From: Paenibacillus taichungensis
GTDB taxonomy: Bacteria; Bacillota; Bacilli; Paenibacillales; Paenibacillaceae
Length of the DNA: 35,181 bases
Direction: 5' to 3'
Assembly: GCF_003287275.1 (NCBI RefSeq)
Contig: NZ_QEVW01000016.1
Coordinates: forward strand, 1 to 35,181
The notes beneath the pieces were generated by a model, which saw nothing but the letters and a program-made list of their open reading frames with translations, was not told the DNA's origin and made no database searches. Positions 7,481-16,059 of the stretch are shown in pieces. A program made the translations under genes and the position numbers. The stretch's first letter is position 1. Each line of letters begins with the position of its first letter.

Positions 7481-7492
7481 TGTACCGGTACA
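7481..7492. promoter_or_regulatory. Palindrome TGTACCGGTACA, candidate MocR operator
   Basis: A perfect 12-bp palindrome sits between the eamA promoter and the MocR start codon. A related half site GGTACA occurs at 7457-7462, overlapping the eamA -35. Position and symmetry suggest the binding site of the divergent regulator; this is inference. Confidence 0.5.
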
Positions 7493-7531
7493 CTTGAAGT
7501 AATGCTGAAGTCGGAGGAGGGGCAGAATCTA

Positions 7532-8926
7532 ATGAGAAAATACGAAATCATCGCCGAATCACTTAAGCAATGGATCCAGGATCAATTGCGCCAGCAGAAC
7601 AGTGGACAATGGCAGGATAAAGGCATCAAACTGCCGGCTGTGCGTGTTCTGGCTGAGCAATATCAATGTAGCGTAAGTACAGCCATACGCGCTTACGAGT
7701 GGCTGGAAGAGCGGCATCTGGTCTACGCGGTGCCTCAGTCCGGATATTATGCGGTACAGAATGGGGCTGAAGTGGAGGATGGAGAGTGGCAGGGGCCAAT
7801 GGATTTTGCCTCCGCAGCTCCTGATCCGCGAGTATTCCCTTATTCCGATTTTCGCCATTGTGTGGATCAGGCAATGGAGAAGAAACAGGCAGAGCTCTTC
7901 TTGTATGGAACCGAAAGAGGCTTGCCTTCCTTGATTGAACTATTGCAGAAGCAATTCGCCGATTATCAGGTGTTTGCCCGTAAGGAGCAGTTCTTTATTA
8001 CTTCAGGGGTGCAGCAGGCTCTAGCTGTTCTGGCGTTAATGCCTTTTCCGAATGGGAATAAACAGGTGATGCTGGAACTGCCGGGTTATCATAACATGCC
8101 TTCGCTTCTACAAGGGCTGAATGTACCGATTGCTGGTGTGAGGCGTTCTCTGAATGGCCTGGATTGGGACGCGATCGAACGGCAGTTTCGCGAAGGAGAT
8201 ATCAAATTCTTTTATGTTATGCCGCGTTTTCATAACCCGATTGGAACTTCCCTGACAACAGCTGAGAAGAAAAGATTGATCCGGTTGGCGCAGCGTTATG
8301 ATGTCTATCTGGTAGAGGATGATTTCTTGGCTGATCTGGAAGAGAATACGAAGCAGGACCCGTTATGGTCGTATGATACGGAGGGGCGAGTGATTTATCT
8401 GAAAAGTTACTCCAAAATCCTGTTTCCTGGCCTGCGGATTGGTGTGGCTATTCTGCCTGCAAGTCTTACTGCATCGTTTAGTAAATACAAAAAAATGCTC
8501 GACATAGACACCGCGGTACTATCCCAGGCAGCACTTGAGGTCTACATCCGTAACGGGATGTTTGCCCATCATGGCAAAGTCATCCGCAGCCGCTATGCTG
8601 CCCGGATGAACAAATTGTATCAACAACTTAATGCCTTCCCAGACTTCGGTCCATTTGCGAATGCACCGCGTACAGGAGGGGAGCATACGGTTCTGCCACT
8701 GCCTGAGGATATGCCTCTCAGGGTCTTGCTGTCCCGGTTGGATCAACGGGGAGTCATTGCCGATACAACAGAACGATATTATCCAGAAGGTGCACAGGAG
8801 ATATATCAGGATAAAATGCTGCGGTTAAACATATCCAATGTACCGAAGCAGCGGATCAAGGAAGGGTTGCGGATTATTCGTGAAGAAATAGCGAAACTGC
8901 AAAAGGCGTCCACACAAGCGGATTAA
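7532..8926 (+). CDS. MocR-type GntR regulator with aminotransferase domain
   Basis: This 464-residue protein fuses an N-terminal GntR winged helix-turn-helix (about residues 1-70, including GIKLPAVRVLAEQYQCSVST) to a fold-type I aminotransferase-like domain (about 95-460). The PLP lysine is expected in LKSYSKILFPGLRIG. Such MocR regulators bind PLP and often control a neighbouring or divergent transporter or metabolic gene, here probably the EamA gene. I prefer the ATG at 7532 because GGAGGAGGGG lies at a suitable distance; another ATG at 7502 would add ten residues and leave that SD inside the gene. The effector is unknown. Confidence 0.9.
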   Translation: MRKYEIIAESLKQWIQDQLRQQNSGQWQDKGIKLPAVRVLAEQYQCSVSTAIRAYEWLEERHLVYAVPQSGYYAVQNGAEVEDGEWQGPMDFASAAPDPRVFPYSDFRHCVDQAMEKKQAELFLYGTERGLPSLIELLQKQFADYQVFARKEQFFITSGVQQALAVLALMPFPNGNKQVMLELPGYHNMPSLLQGLNVPIAGVRRSLNGLDWDAIERQFREGDIKFFYVMPRFHNPIGTSLTTAEKKRLIRLAQRYDVYLVEDDFLADLEENTKQDPLWSYDTEGRVIYLKSYSKILFPGLRIGVAILPASLTASFSKYKKMLDIDTAVLSQAALEVYIRNGMFAHHGKVIRSRYAARMNKLYQQLNAFPDFGPFANAPRTGGEHTVLPLPEDMPLRVLLSRLDQRGVIADTTERYYPEGAQEIYQDKMLRLNISNVPKQRIKEGLRIIREEIAKLQKASTQAD

Positions 8927-8950
8927 TTGCTTGTGGGACGCCTTATTTCA
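8901..8950. terminator. Bidirectional terminator between MocR gene and hemL
   Basis: AAGGCGTCCACACAAGC (8903-8919) pairs with GCTTGTGGGACGCCTT (8928-8943) around a short loop, with A-rich and T-rich flanks. The 5' arm lies within the last codons of the MocR gene. It sits between two convergent genes. Confidence 0.8.
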
Positions 8951-9008
8951 TGCGATAAATTTCAGTAATGTTTGCTATGACACAATGTTTGAATTGTTAG
9001 ATAACGGT

Positions 9009-10328
9009 TTACGCCTGAGCCATAGCTTTAAAGGAAGCTTCTGCGGCTTCAAGTGTTTCCGCAACATCCTTGTCCGTATGTGCAGTGGTCAGGAACCAGG
9101 CTTCATATTTTGAAGGAGCCAGATTAATGCCACGATTCAGCATATGACGGAAGAAGGAAGCGAACTGTTCACCATCGGTATCCTGGGCTTGATCGTAATT
9201 CGTAACCGGGTGGTCACAGAAGTGAGTGGAGAAGGCGCCACGAATTCGGTTAATGGTTAACGCAATGCCATGATGATCTGCAGAAGCTTGAAGGCCTGTT
9301 GTCAGGTCAATTGCAAGACGTTCCATCTCCGCATATACGCCCTCGCCTTGAAGAACTTCCAGACATGCGATACCCGCAGAGATAGACGCAGGGTTTCCTG
9401 CCATCGTTCCGGCTTGATAGGCCGGGCCGAGTGGGGCAACTTGCTCCATAACCTGTTTACGACCGCCGTAAGCACCGATGGGCAGACCGCCGCCGATGAT
9501 TTTGCCAAGTGCAGTCAGATCCGGTTCGATCTCCGAATGATTGTCCAGTCCCGCGTAGGTCTGTGTAGAGCCATAGTGGAAACGGAAGGCTGTAATGACC
9601 TCATCGTAAATGACGAGCGAGCCGTTGTCCCGAGTCATGGCACAGAGTCCTTCCAGGAAGCCAGGTTCCGGCATAACCATACCGAAGTTGCCGACAATCG
9701 GTTCAACCATGACTGCGGCGACATCATCGCCCCAACGCTCCAGAGCCGCTTTTAGGCTGTCCAGATCGTTAAAAGGTACCGTGATGACTTCGTGCGCAAT
9801 GCTCGTTGGAATACCTGCACTATCAGGAATACCCAGCGTGGAAGGCCCAGAACCTGCTGCCACAAGAACCAAGTCGGAGTGACCGTGATAACATCCAGCG
9901 AATTTCACAATTTTATTACGTTTGGTGTAGGCACGGGCAACCCGGATGGTGGTCATGACTGCTTCTGTACCGGAGTTTACAAAGCGAACCTTATCCATTG
10001 AAGGAATGGCTTCCTTCAGCATTTTGGCGAGTTTGATCTCAAGTTCCGTAGGCGTACCGTACAGCACACCATTTTCTGCTGCCTCGGTAATCGCTTGGGT
10101 AATATGAGGGTGGGCATGTCCTGTAACAATCGGGCCGTAGGCCGCGAGATAATCGATATAACGGTTGTCGTCGACATCCCAGAAGTGCGCACCTTGCGCT
10201 TTTTTCATAAAGACAGGTGCTCCGCCACCCACCGCTTTGAAAGAGCGGGAGGGACTGTTCACACCTCCTACAATATGTTGAAGTGCTTCTTCGTATAAAA
10301 GCTCGGAACGGGAACGTGATGGATTCAT
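9009..10328 (-). CDS. hemL: Glutamate-1-semialdehyde 2,1-aminomutase (GsaB type)
   Basis: This 439-residue PLP enzyme converts glutamate-1-semialdehyde to 5-aminolevulinate in C5-pathway tetrapyrrole synthesis. Key features are HIVGGVNSPSRSFKAVGGG near the N-terminus, SGTEA (119-123), the YHGH block (148-151), YDEVITAFR (241-249), and the PLP lysine K276 in LGKIIGGGLPIGAYGG. From memory it is closer to B. subtilis GsaB than to HemL of the hemAXCDBL operon. It stands alone here, with no other heme genes. The start ATG 10328 is preceded by AAGGAAG; a longer frame upstream would run through the LCP terminator and is rejected. Whether a second hemL exists elsewhere in the genome cannot be seen. 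Confidence 0.94.
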   Translation of the reverse strand: MNPSRSRSELLYEEALQHIVGGVNSPSRSFKAVGGGAPVFMKKAQGAHFWDVDDNRYIDYLAAYGPIVTGHAHPHITQAITEAAENGVLYGTPTELEIKLAKMLKEAIPSMDKVRFVNSGTEAVMTTIRVARAYTKRNKIVKFAGCYHGHSDLVLVAAGSGPSTLGIPDSAGIPTSIAHEVITVPFNDLDSLKAALERWGDDVAAVMVEPIVGNFGMVMPEPGFLEGLCAMTRDNGSLVIYDEVITAFRFHYGSTQTYAGLDNHSEIEPDLTALGKIIGGGLPIGAYGGRKQVMEQVAPLGPAYQAGTMAGNPASISAGIACLEVLQGEGVYAEMERLAIDLTTGLQASADHHGIALTINRIRGAFSTHFCDHPVTNYDQAQDTDGEQFASFFRHMLNRGINLAPSKYEAWFLTTAHTDKDVAETLEAAEASFKAMAQA

Positions 10329-10368
10329 AAAATAACTTCCTTTCGTATTAGATAAACAAAACACAGCG

Positions 10369-10394
10369 AGAGGGCAGCATATGGGCTGCCCTCT
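10369..10394. terminator. Terminator after the LCP gene
   Basis: AGAGGGCAGC and GCTGCCCTCT form a perfect 10-bp stem with a 6-nt loop, between the LCP stop (10409) and the hemL start (10328). On the minus strand it is followed by an interrupted T-rich tract (TGTTTTGTTT). Confidence 0.75.
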
Positions 10395-10408
10395 TCGTGT
10401 GCACTTCA

Positions 10409-11452
10409 TTACTGTGCAGGTTGCTTGGATTCTTGTTCGTCACCACTTGCCGTTTTGTCTTCGGCTCCGGTAGTACTGCCTTCTTCTTGAACAGGAGGAT
10501 GAATGATATCTTGAATATATTGCTTGAGTTTTTCCTCATTGGTTACCGTCAGCACCTCAGCACCGCCTGGTGTCCGCTCTTCCTTGAGCATTTTCATTGG
10601 CGGGATTTGCTCGCTGCCGTTCATGCTGCTCTGATATCCGAGTCCGCCCAGCTTCCACATGTCGGAGAGGGTCAGATTGGTATCTACATAAGGATTTACT
10701 TCTTCCAGAATGGAAGGCAGCTTGGCTATCGTTGTTGTTGACTGCATTTTCGCTGCTACAGCTTTCAGGAATTCGCGCTGCCGTTCGGAACGGGCATAAT
10801 CCGACATGGCATCATGACGGAAGCGAACGTACATGAGAGCCGTGTCGCCATCCAAATGCTGGTAGCCTTTTTTCAAATCAATATCGTATTCATTATTGTC
10901 CGCTTTACTTGTATAGTGCATGTCCTTCTCTACGTCAAAATCCACACCGCCAACGGCGTCCACCAATTTGATGAATCCTTGGAAATCGGTATACACATAA
11001 TACTGGACAGGGATACCCAGCAGGTCTCCGGCAGCTTTCATTGCCACGTTGGGACCATGGGTAATCGCAGTATTGATGCGTTCCTTGCCATAGCCGTCAA
11101 TATTGACGTATGTGTCGCGCAGAATGGAGAATAAATTAATTTTTTTGGTGAGTGGGTCAAGCGACACGACCATCATGCTGTCAGAACGGGGGACTTCCCC
11201 TTTCTCCAGCCCGCGGGCATCAACACCCATAACGAGAATATTTACCGTTTCGGTGCCTTCCCATTTCGGAGGATCCGGTGTACTTACTTTTTCAACATTT
11301 TCGATACCGGCAAACGGCGATTCATCGCCTTCCTTTTGCAAGCCATTCAACTGATTGAGAATAGAACCGAAATAAAATGCCGCAGCGCCTCCAACAATCA
11401 GCACGAAGGCGGCAAGAGAAATCCATATGGTTCTCTTCGTCTTTCTGGTCAT
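10409..11452 (-). CDS. LytR-CpsA-Psr (LCP) family cell wall protein
   Basis: This 347-residue protein has a short cytoplasmic N-terminus (MTRKTKRT), one membrane helix (about residues 9-30) and an extracellular LCP domain (about 70-250). Domain marks are VNILVMGVDARG, EVPRSDSMMVVSLDP, NLFSILRDTYV, and the Arg-rich YVRFRHDAMSDYARSERQREFL. LCP enzymes transfer undecaprenyl-linked anionic polymers such as teichoic acids or capsule to peptidoglycan. After the LCP core comes a Glu/Gln/Ser/Thr-rich tail (about 305-347) of low complexity. The start ATG 11452 is preceded by AAAGGAGAG. It could be the main teichoic acid ligase or one of several paralogues. Confidence 0.92.
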   Translation of the reverse strand: MTRKTKRTIWISLAAFVLIVGGAAAFYFGSILNQLNGLQKEGDESPFAGIENVEKVSTPDPPKWEGTETVNILVMGVDARGLEKGEVPRSDSMMVVSLDPLTKKINLFSILRDTYVNIDGYGKERINTAITHGPNVAMKAAGDLLGIPVQYYVYTDFQGFIKLVDAVGGVDFDVEKDMHYTSKADNNEYDIDLKKGYQHLDGDTALMYVRFRHDAMSDYARSERQREFLKAVAAKMQSTTTIAKLPSILEEVNPYVDTNLTLSDMWKLGGLGYQSSMNGSEQIPPMKMLKEERTPGGAEVLTVTNEEKLKQYIQDIIHPPVQEEGSTTGAEDKTASGDEQESKQPAQ

Positions 11453-11577
11453 GCTAGCTCTCCTTTGTATTCAAAATAAATGATGATGAGTCCAATTTGA
11501 TCTAGCCCGGGCTTTCCGTACACGACATATCTGTGAGATGCAACAGAGGACGCGGCCTCAGACTATTTTTTTAAAGC

Positions 11578-11607
11578 TTGCTGAATTTTGACTGATACTA
11601 TTATAAT
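11578..11607 (+). promoter_or_regulatory. Putative promoter of the ABC exporter operon
   Basis: A perfect TATAAT (11602-11607) has a weak TTGCTG (11578-11583) 18 bp upstream. TTGACT (11588-11593) is a better hexamer but only 8 bp from the -10, so it cannot serve as the -35. The start codon follows 50 bp later. Confidence 0.5.
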
Positions 11608-11657
11608 TTCTTTTTGGGCTACAAGCAATTTCAACAAAATCCAAGTGAGGTATAATC

Positions 11658-12704
11658 ATGCTGGCGATTGATGTCAAAGATTTACGCAAGTCGTTTAGCG
11701 TCCAGAAAAGTCGAGGAGGACTTAAGGGCGCATTCCAGGATCTGTTTGCACGTCAATACCAGGAGGTCTTGGCTGTAAATGATATTTCATTTCAAATTCC
11801 GCAAGGCGAAATATGCGGATATATTGGGGAGAACGGTGCCGGTAAATCAACAACGATTAAGATGTTGACCGGCATTTTGGTGCCTACTTCAGGGCAAATA
11901 TCGGTTGGTGGATATGTTCCGTATCAGGAACGTGAGAAGTTTGTACAGAATATCGGTGTCGTTTTTGGTCAACGCAGCCAACTCTGGTGGGATATTGGTG
12001 TCATTGAGTCTTTCCATCTGCTGCGGAAAGTATATCGAGTAGGTGAGGTCGATTTCCGCAAACGTCTGGATGAATTGGTTGAGCGGTTACAGCTTCAGGA
12101 TCTGCTGAACCGTCCGGTACGTAAGCTCAGTCTTGGACAGCGTATGCGCTGTGAACTGGTTGCTGCGCTGCTGCATAATCCGGATATTGTGTTCCTGGAT
12201 GAGCCAACCATTGGTCTGGATATTGTCGTGAAGTCGGAAATCCGCGAATTCCTGAAAGACATGAATAAGGAACACGGAACAACCATTTTGCTGACAACCC
12301 ACGATCTGCAGGATATCGAAGCTTTATGTTCAAGAGTTATTATGCTCGATGCGGGCAATATCATCTATGATGGCGGGTTGGATCATCTCAAATCCCAATG
12401 GGGCAAAGAACGGGAAATCCGGTTCAAGTTTGGTACGGCTCACCCCATGGAACAAATGCTGGAATGGACAGCGGCGCTTCCTGTTCGCTGGACGGTGGAG
12501 AATGAGCTGTCCGCATCGGTCTGGATTCCACTTGAACTCAACGTGTCGGATGTGCTGGGACGTGTCGTTGGACAGGCAGATATTACCGATATTCAGATTA
12601 TTGAGATTAACACGGATGAGATCGTGCGCAGTATTTACCAATCCGGTTCAGCCGAGCGTCCCGAGATTGTGGGCGCCAAGAACGAAGTGGTGGGTGTATC
12701 CTAA
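11658..12704 (+). CDS. ABC-2 type exporter ATP-binding protein
   Basis: This 348-residue ATPase has Walker A GENGAGKST (57-65), the signature LSLGQ (157-161), Walker B IVFLDEP (177-183) and the switch His in TTHDLQD. The C-terminal ~100 residues form an accessory domain, as in DrrA/NodI-type exporters. It energises two membrane proteins encoded directly downstream, the usual three-gene layout of this uncharacterised ABC-2 (DUF990-like) exporter group. The RBS is weak (GAGG 7 nt before the ATG). The next gene starts two bases after this stop. Substrate unknown; lipid, drug or peptide export are all possible. Confidence 0.93.
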   Translation: MLAIDVKDLRKSFSVQKSRGGLKGAFQDLFARQYQEVLAVNDISFQIPQGEICGYIGENGAGKSTTIKMLTGILVPTSGQISVGGYVPYQEREKFVQNIGVVFGQRSQLWWDIGVIESFHLLRKVYRVGEVDFRKRLDELVERLQLQDLLNRPVRKLSLGQRMRCELVAALLHNPDIVFLDEPTIGLDIVVKSEIREFLKDMNKEHGTTILLTTHDLQDIEALCSRVIMLDAGNIIYDGGLDHLKSQWGKEREIRFKFGTAHPMEQMLEWTAALPVRWTVENELSASVWIPLELNVSDVLGRVVGQADITDIQIIEINTDEIVRSIYQSGSAERPEIVGAKNEVVGVS

Positions 12705-12705
12705 C

Positions 12706-13500
12706 ATGAATAGTGCTTTTTTCGATTTTATGCGCATTCGGTTCCTGACAATGCTTGCATACCGGGTGAATTATTATTCCGGCATTTTGATATATACGCT
12801 GAATATCGGCGTGTATTACTTTACGTGGCAAGCCATTTACGGCAGTAGTGGTGAACTGGGCGGTTTTACGGCAGCTCAGATGACGACATATGTGGCAGTA
12901 TCGTGGATGGCGCGCGCGTTTTATTTTAACAATCTGGACCGTGAAATAGCCGCAGACATTCGGGATGGCTCCATTGCCATTCAATTCATAAGACCGATCA
13001 ACTATGTCATGGTCAAAATGATGCAGGGGCTGGGCGAAGGTATTTTCCGTTTCCTGCTGCTCATGATTCCTGGAATGCTCATTGCCATTCTGTTGTTCCC
13101 CGTTGAACTGCCTACGGCGCCGTCCGCGTGGATTGGCTTTCTGGTTATGCTGTTCTTCAGTTTCCTCATTAACTCCCAGATTAATGTCATTACGGGACTG
13201 GCCGCATTTTTTGTGGAAAACAATGAAGGTATGATGCGCATGAAACGCGTTGTTGTTGATCTGTTCTCGGGTCTGATCATTCCAATCAGCCTCTATCCGG
13301 GCTGGATGTCCGCAGTGATGAAAGTATTGCCTTTTCAGGCCATTACGTATCTGCCCGGTTCGGTTTTCACCGGAAGAGTGGAAGGCACAGGCATCTGGAG
13401 CGTACTCGGCATTCAGGTGTTCTGGTTTGTCATACTGCTCATTCCGATGATGCTGATCTGGCGTCAGGCGCGCAAGCGTCTGTTCGTGCAAGGAGGATAA
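12706..13500 (+). CDS. ABC-2 type exporter permease (subunit 1)
   Basis: This 264-residue protein has about six hydrophobic helices and the pattern of ABC-2 permeases of the DUF990 type: an N-terminal MLAYRVNYYSGILIY helix, a cytosolic loop EIAADIRDGSIAIQFIRPINY, and GLIIPISLYPGWMSAVMKVLPF before the last helices. The block 'rdG.i...l.rPi' recurs in subunit 2 (MDRILTRPAH), which suggests the two permeases are paralogues forming a heterodimer. The ATG at 12706 follows the ATPase stop by one base, so translation is likely coupled; the SD is poor. An in-frame extension upstream overlaps the ATPase gene and is rejected. Confidence 0.88.
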   Translation: MNSAFFDFMRIRFLTMLAYRVNYYSGILIYTLNIGVYYFTWQAIYGSSGELGGFTAAQMTTYVAVSWMARAFYFNNLDREIAADIRDGSIAIQFIRPINYVMVKMMQGLGEGIFRFLLLMIPGMLIAILLFPVELPTAPSAWIGFLVMLFFSFLINSQINVITGLAAFFVENNEGMMRMKRVVVDLFSGLIIPISLYPGWMSAVMKVLPFQAITYLPGSVFTGRVEGTGIWSVLGIQVFWFVILLIPMMLIWRQARKRLFVQGG

Positions 13501-13504
13501 CAGA

Positions 13505-14290
13505 GTGTACTATATGGGTCTGATCTGGGAATATTTAAAAAATTATATGAAAACACGTCTCACGTACCGCGCCGACTTTTGGGTTGAGATCCTTTCGGAT
13601 TTGCTGTTCCAGGCAACCAATCTGATCTTTATCTTTGTGGTTTTCCGACATACGGATAATTTGGGCGGCTGGAGTGAGAGTGAAGTCCTTTTTGTTTATG
13701 GATATTTTATGGTGCCTTACGGCATCTTCAGTTGTTTTATCAATCTGTGGGGATTCAGTGAACGGTATATTGTCAAAGGCGAGATGGATCGCATATTAAC
13801 ACGACCTGCGCATAACCTGTTCCAGATTTTACTCGAAAATGTGGACCCGCCTGCACTTGTTGGTTCGTTTATCGGTCTGATCATTATGGTCATCAGTGGT
13901 GCAGAGATGGGACTTATGCTGGAGTGGTGGCATATTCCGGCCCTCATTATTCTTACTCTTAGCTCAGTGTTAATCTATGCAGGAATCTATATCACTTTGA
14001 CGTCGTTGTCTTTTTATTCGGACGCGCCTACAGGCATCCTGCCATTAATGTACAATATTCAGGGATATGGACGTTATCCGGTAACCATCTATAACCGCGC
14101 GATTCAGGTCCTGTTAACGTGGGTCATTCCATTTGCCTTCGTGGGTATTTATCCGGCAGCCCTGTTCCTGGAACGGTCCGAAATGCATCGAATGGCGATG
14201 CTAACACCTGTGATGGGATTGGTGTTTGGCTCCATCGGTCTTCTTCTGTGGAATTATGGTGTGAAGAAGTATCGCGGAGCAGGATCATAA
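13505..14290 (+). CDS. ABC-2 type exporter permease (subunit 2)
   Basis: This 261-residue protein has about six hydrophobic helices and is the second permease of the exporter. It starts with GTG (13505), with AAGGAGG 8 nt upstream overlapping the end of subunit 1; an ATG three codons later is an alternative. Shared ABC-2 marks are YRADFWVEILSDLLFQ in the first helix, IVKGEMDRILTRPAHNLFQIL in the cytosolic loop, and YPAALFLE near the end. It is expected to dimerise with subunit 1 in the cytoplasmic membrane. Confidence 0.88.
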   Translation: MYYMGLIWEYLKNYMKTRLTYRADFWVEILSDLLFQATNLIFIFVVFRHTDNLGGWSESEVLFVYGYFMVPYGIFSCFINLWGFSERYIVKGEMDRILTRPAHNLFQILLENVDPPALVGSFIGLIIMVISGAEMGLMLEWWHIPALIILTLSSVLIYAGIYITLTSLSFYSDAPTGILPLMYNIQGYGRYPVTIYNRAIQVLLTWVIPFAFVGIYPAALFLERSEMHRMAMLTPVMGLVFGSIGLLLWNYGVKKYRGAGS

Positions 14291-14336
14291 CAGAAGTCCT
14301 TTGTGAAAGGAAAGACGAGATAAAGGAGGAAATGTT

Positions 14337-14801
14337 TTGACATTAACTGAAGGCAAGCTCGCACCAGACTTTGAACTTCCGTCTAGTACGGGAGAGACGG
14401 TGAAGCTCTCGGATTATCGCGGACAGCGGGTGCTGATTTATTTTTACCCGAAAGATATGACTTCTTCTTGCACACAGCAGGCATGTGATTTCCGTGATCG
14501 TCATGAGGAGTTCAAGGGGTTAAATACAGTTATTCTGGGGATTAGTATTGATCCGATGAAGCAGCACGACAAATTCATAGCTAAATACGGTTTGCCATTC
14601 ATCCTGTTATCCGACGAAGAACATCAGGTTGCCGAGAAGTACGGCGTATGGCAGCTCAAAAAGATGTATGGCAAGGAATACATGGGGATGGTACGCTCCA
14701 CGTTTCTCATTGATGAAGAGGGTGTTTTGCTGAAGTCGTGGTCGAAAGTTCGAGTTAAAGGCCATATTGAAGCAGCACTTGAGGCTTTGCAGCAACTTTA
14801 G
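14337..14801 (+). CDS. bcp: Bcp/PrxQ-type thioredoxin-dependent peroxiredoxin
   Basis: This 154-residue cytoplasmic enzyme reduces hydroperoxides using thioredoxin. It has the thioredoxin-like fold with APDFELPSSTGE at 9-20, YFYPKDMTSSC at 35-45, and the atypical 2-Cys pair C45 and C50 (SCTQQACDFRD), the PrxQ arrangement. The usual Pro-Gly before the peroxidatic Cys is Ser-Ser here. The start is TTG at 14337, with AAAGGAGG 7-8 nt upstream; the nearby ATG at 14332 runs into a stop. It lies 46 bp after the ABC exporter with no terminator between, so readthrough is possible. Confidence 0.93.
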   Translation: MTLTEGKLAPDFELPSSTGETVKLSDYRGQRVLIYFYPKDMTSSCTQQACDFRDRHEEFKGLNTVILGISIDPMKQHDKFIAKYGLPFILLSDEEHQVAEKYGVWQLKKMYGKEYMGMVRSTFLIDEEGVLLKSWSKVRVKGHIEAALEALQQL

Positions 14802-14850
14802 GAAGAGAACTCATCTGTTCTCTATACATCGAAAAATGTTTCTCAATAAT

Positions 14851-14892
14851 AAAGGCTGTGTTCGCGGTATTACCGTGAGCACAGCCTTTTTA
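14851..14892. terminator. Bidirectional terminator between bcp and gerB paralogue
   Basis: AAAGGCTGTG (14851-14860) pairs with CACAGCCTTT (14880-14889), with an inner CGCGGT/ACCGTG stem and a T-run after it. It ends bcp and, read on the other strand, overlaps the stop codon of the second gerB paralogue. Confidence 0.88.
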
Positions 14893-16017
14893 TGTGGGCA
14901 GCCGTTCTGGATGGGTCTGATTTTTTCTGTTCTTGCCAAAGCGAATGCGATGAACAAGTAAAAGTAGCAAAGGAATAATAAAACTGCAAGTCATGTCCCA
15001 ATCCACCCATGCAGGCATGATGGTAGTTGTATAGAAAATGACATTGGGTGAAATCAGGATGGACAAAGAAAATATGAACAAGGCTGATGGAAGTATGAAT
15101 GATTGGTATGTTTTCAATTGAAAAAGTTGAGCCCATCCAACCACAAAAGCAAACATATACAATAAACTTTTGAAGTAGGTTGCAATTAACCAAGCAATGG
15201 CCATTAAGGCCTCAATACGTTCAAAGAAGTTACCGATATTAATTTTTTGGGATAGGGTATAAGAGATGTATATATTATGCTGAGTCATGAAAGGCCCAAC
15301 AACCATAAGAGAGAAAAGTAGTAGAATACTTAAAAGAATTCCCCCACATAAGGTTGCCAAGAGCATATCCCTTTTAAGGTTTGAGCCAGTCTTTACATAG
15401 GGCAAAATCATGGTAAGTACTATTAACTCTCCGAAGGATGTAAATGCACTGCGAACAATCGCTTCAATTAGGTGGACCCAGTTGGTATTCAAGAATGGTT
15501 GGAGATTTGAACTGTCTAGTTTGGGCACCAATCCCAGGAACAGAAGAACCATAAAAACTACTACAACTGGGGTTAATAGTTCAATCGTTCCTCCTATGGT
15601 ACTCAAACCTTTTATTAGACCCCAGATCAATGAACACATAAGTATAATCAAAATTACACGAATGGGGGTCTGGAGGTAGATTTGGGTCGTCAAAAAGTCA
15701 CCTACCTCACGAATGCAGATTGCTGCACCAATAGCAAAGTAGAACAGATAACCGATTGATAAGGCTGATCCTGCTAAAGGACCCAGGAGTTTATTGCAGA
15801 TTTCAATAAGGGAAAACTCAGGAAAGGTTTGATGCAATTGATACAAAACCCATATAAGTAACAGGCCAATGGGCTGTCCGAGGATGGAACATAACCATGC
15901 ATCATGTTTGCCCAAAGCTGTGACCAGTGCCGGGTAGATTAAGATCATATCCCCTACCATAACTAGAAAGGTAAGCAAGGTAAATTGCCGAATGGTGATC
16001 TTATCTTTAATTATCAT
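14890..16017 (-). CDS. GerAB-type transporter, second B subunit of operon 2
   Basis: This 375-residue, ten-helix protein belongs to the GerB/APC family. I chose ATG 16017 because AAAGGAG lies 9 nt upstream; an ATG 24 bp further up precedes that SD. The N-terminal ITIRQFTLLTFLVMVGDMIL, KHDAWLCSILGQP and the late TQHNIYISYTLSQKINIG block are shared with the gene just upstream (16060-17172), so the two are tandem paralogues. Only 42 bp separate the genes. It is the last gene of the gerA-C-D-B-B operon. Two B subunits may give receptors with different ligand ranges. By eye it looks more AT-rich than its partner. Confidence 0.92.
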   Translation of the reverse strand: MIIKDKITIRQFTLLTFLVMVGDMILIYPALVTALGKHDAWLCSILGQPIGLLLIWVLYQLHQTFPEFSLIEICNKLLGPLAGSALSIGYLFYFAIGAAICIREVGDFLTTQIYLQTPIRVILIILMCSLIWGLIKGLSTIGGTIELLTPVVVVFMVLLFLGLVPKLDSSNLQPFLNTNWVHLIEAIVRSAFTSFGELIVLTMILPYVKTGSNLKRDMLLATLCGGILLSILLLFSLMVVGPFMTQHNIYISYTLSQKINIGNFFERIEALMAIAWLIATYFKSLLYMFAFVVGWAQLFQLKTYQSFILPSALFIFSLSILISPNVIFYTTTIMPAWVDWDMTCSFIIPLLLLLVHRIRFGKNRKNQTHPERLPT

Positions 16018-16059
16018 ATGTCCATTCTCCTTTCTAAACAAAAGTATAGGACTGCTGTG

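Noticed and set aside
12607..13491. 294-codon frame antisense to ABC permease 1
   Set aside because: Rich in His, Asn and Arg, with no RBS or recognisable domain; a shadow of the coding strand.
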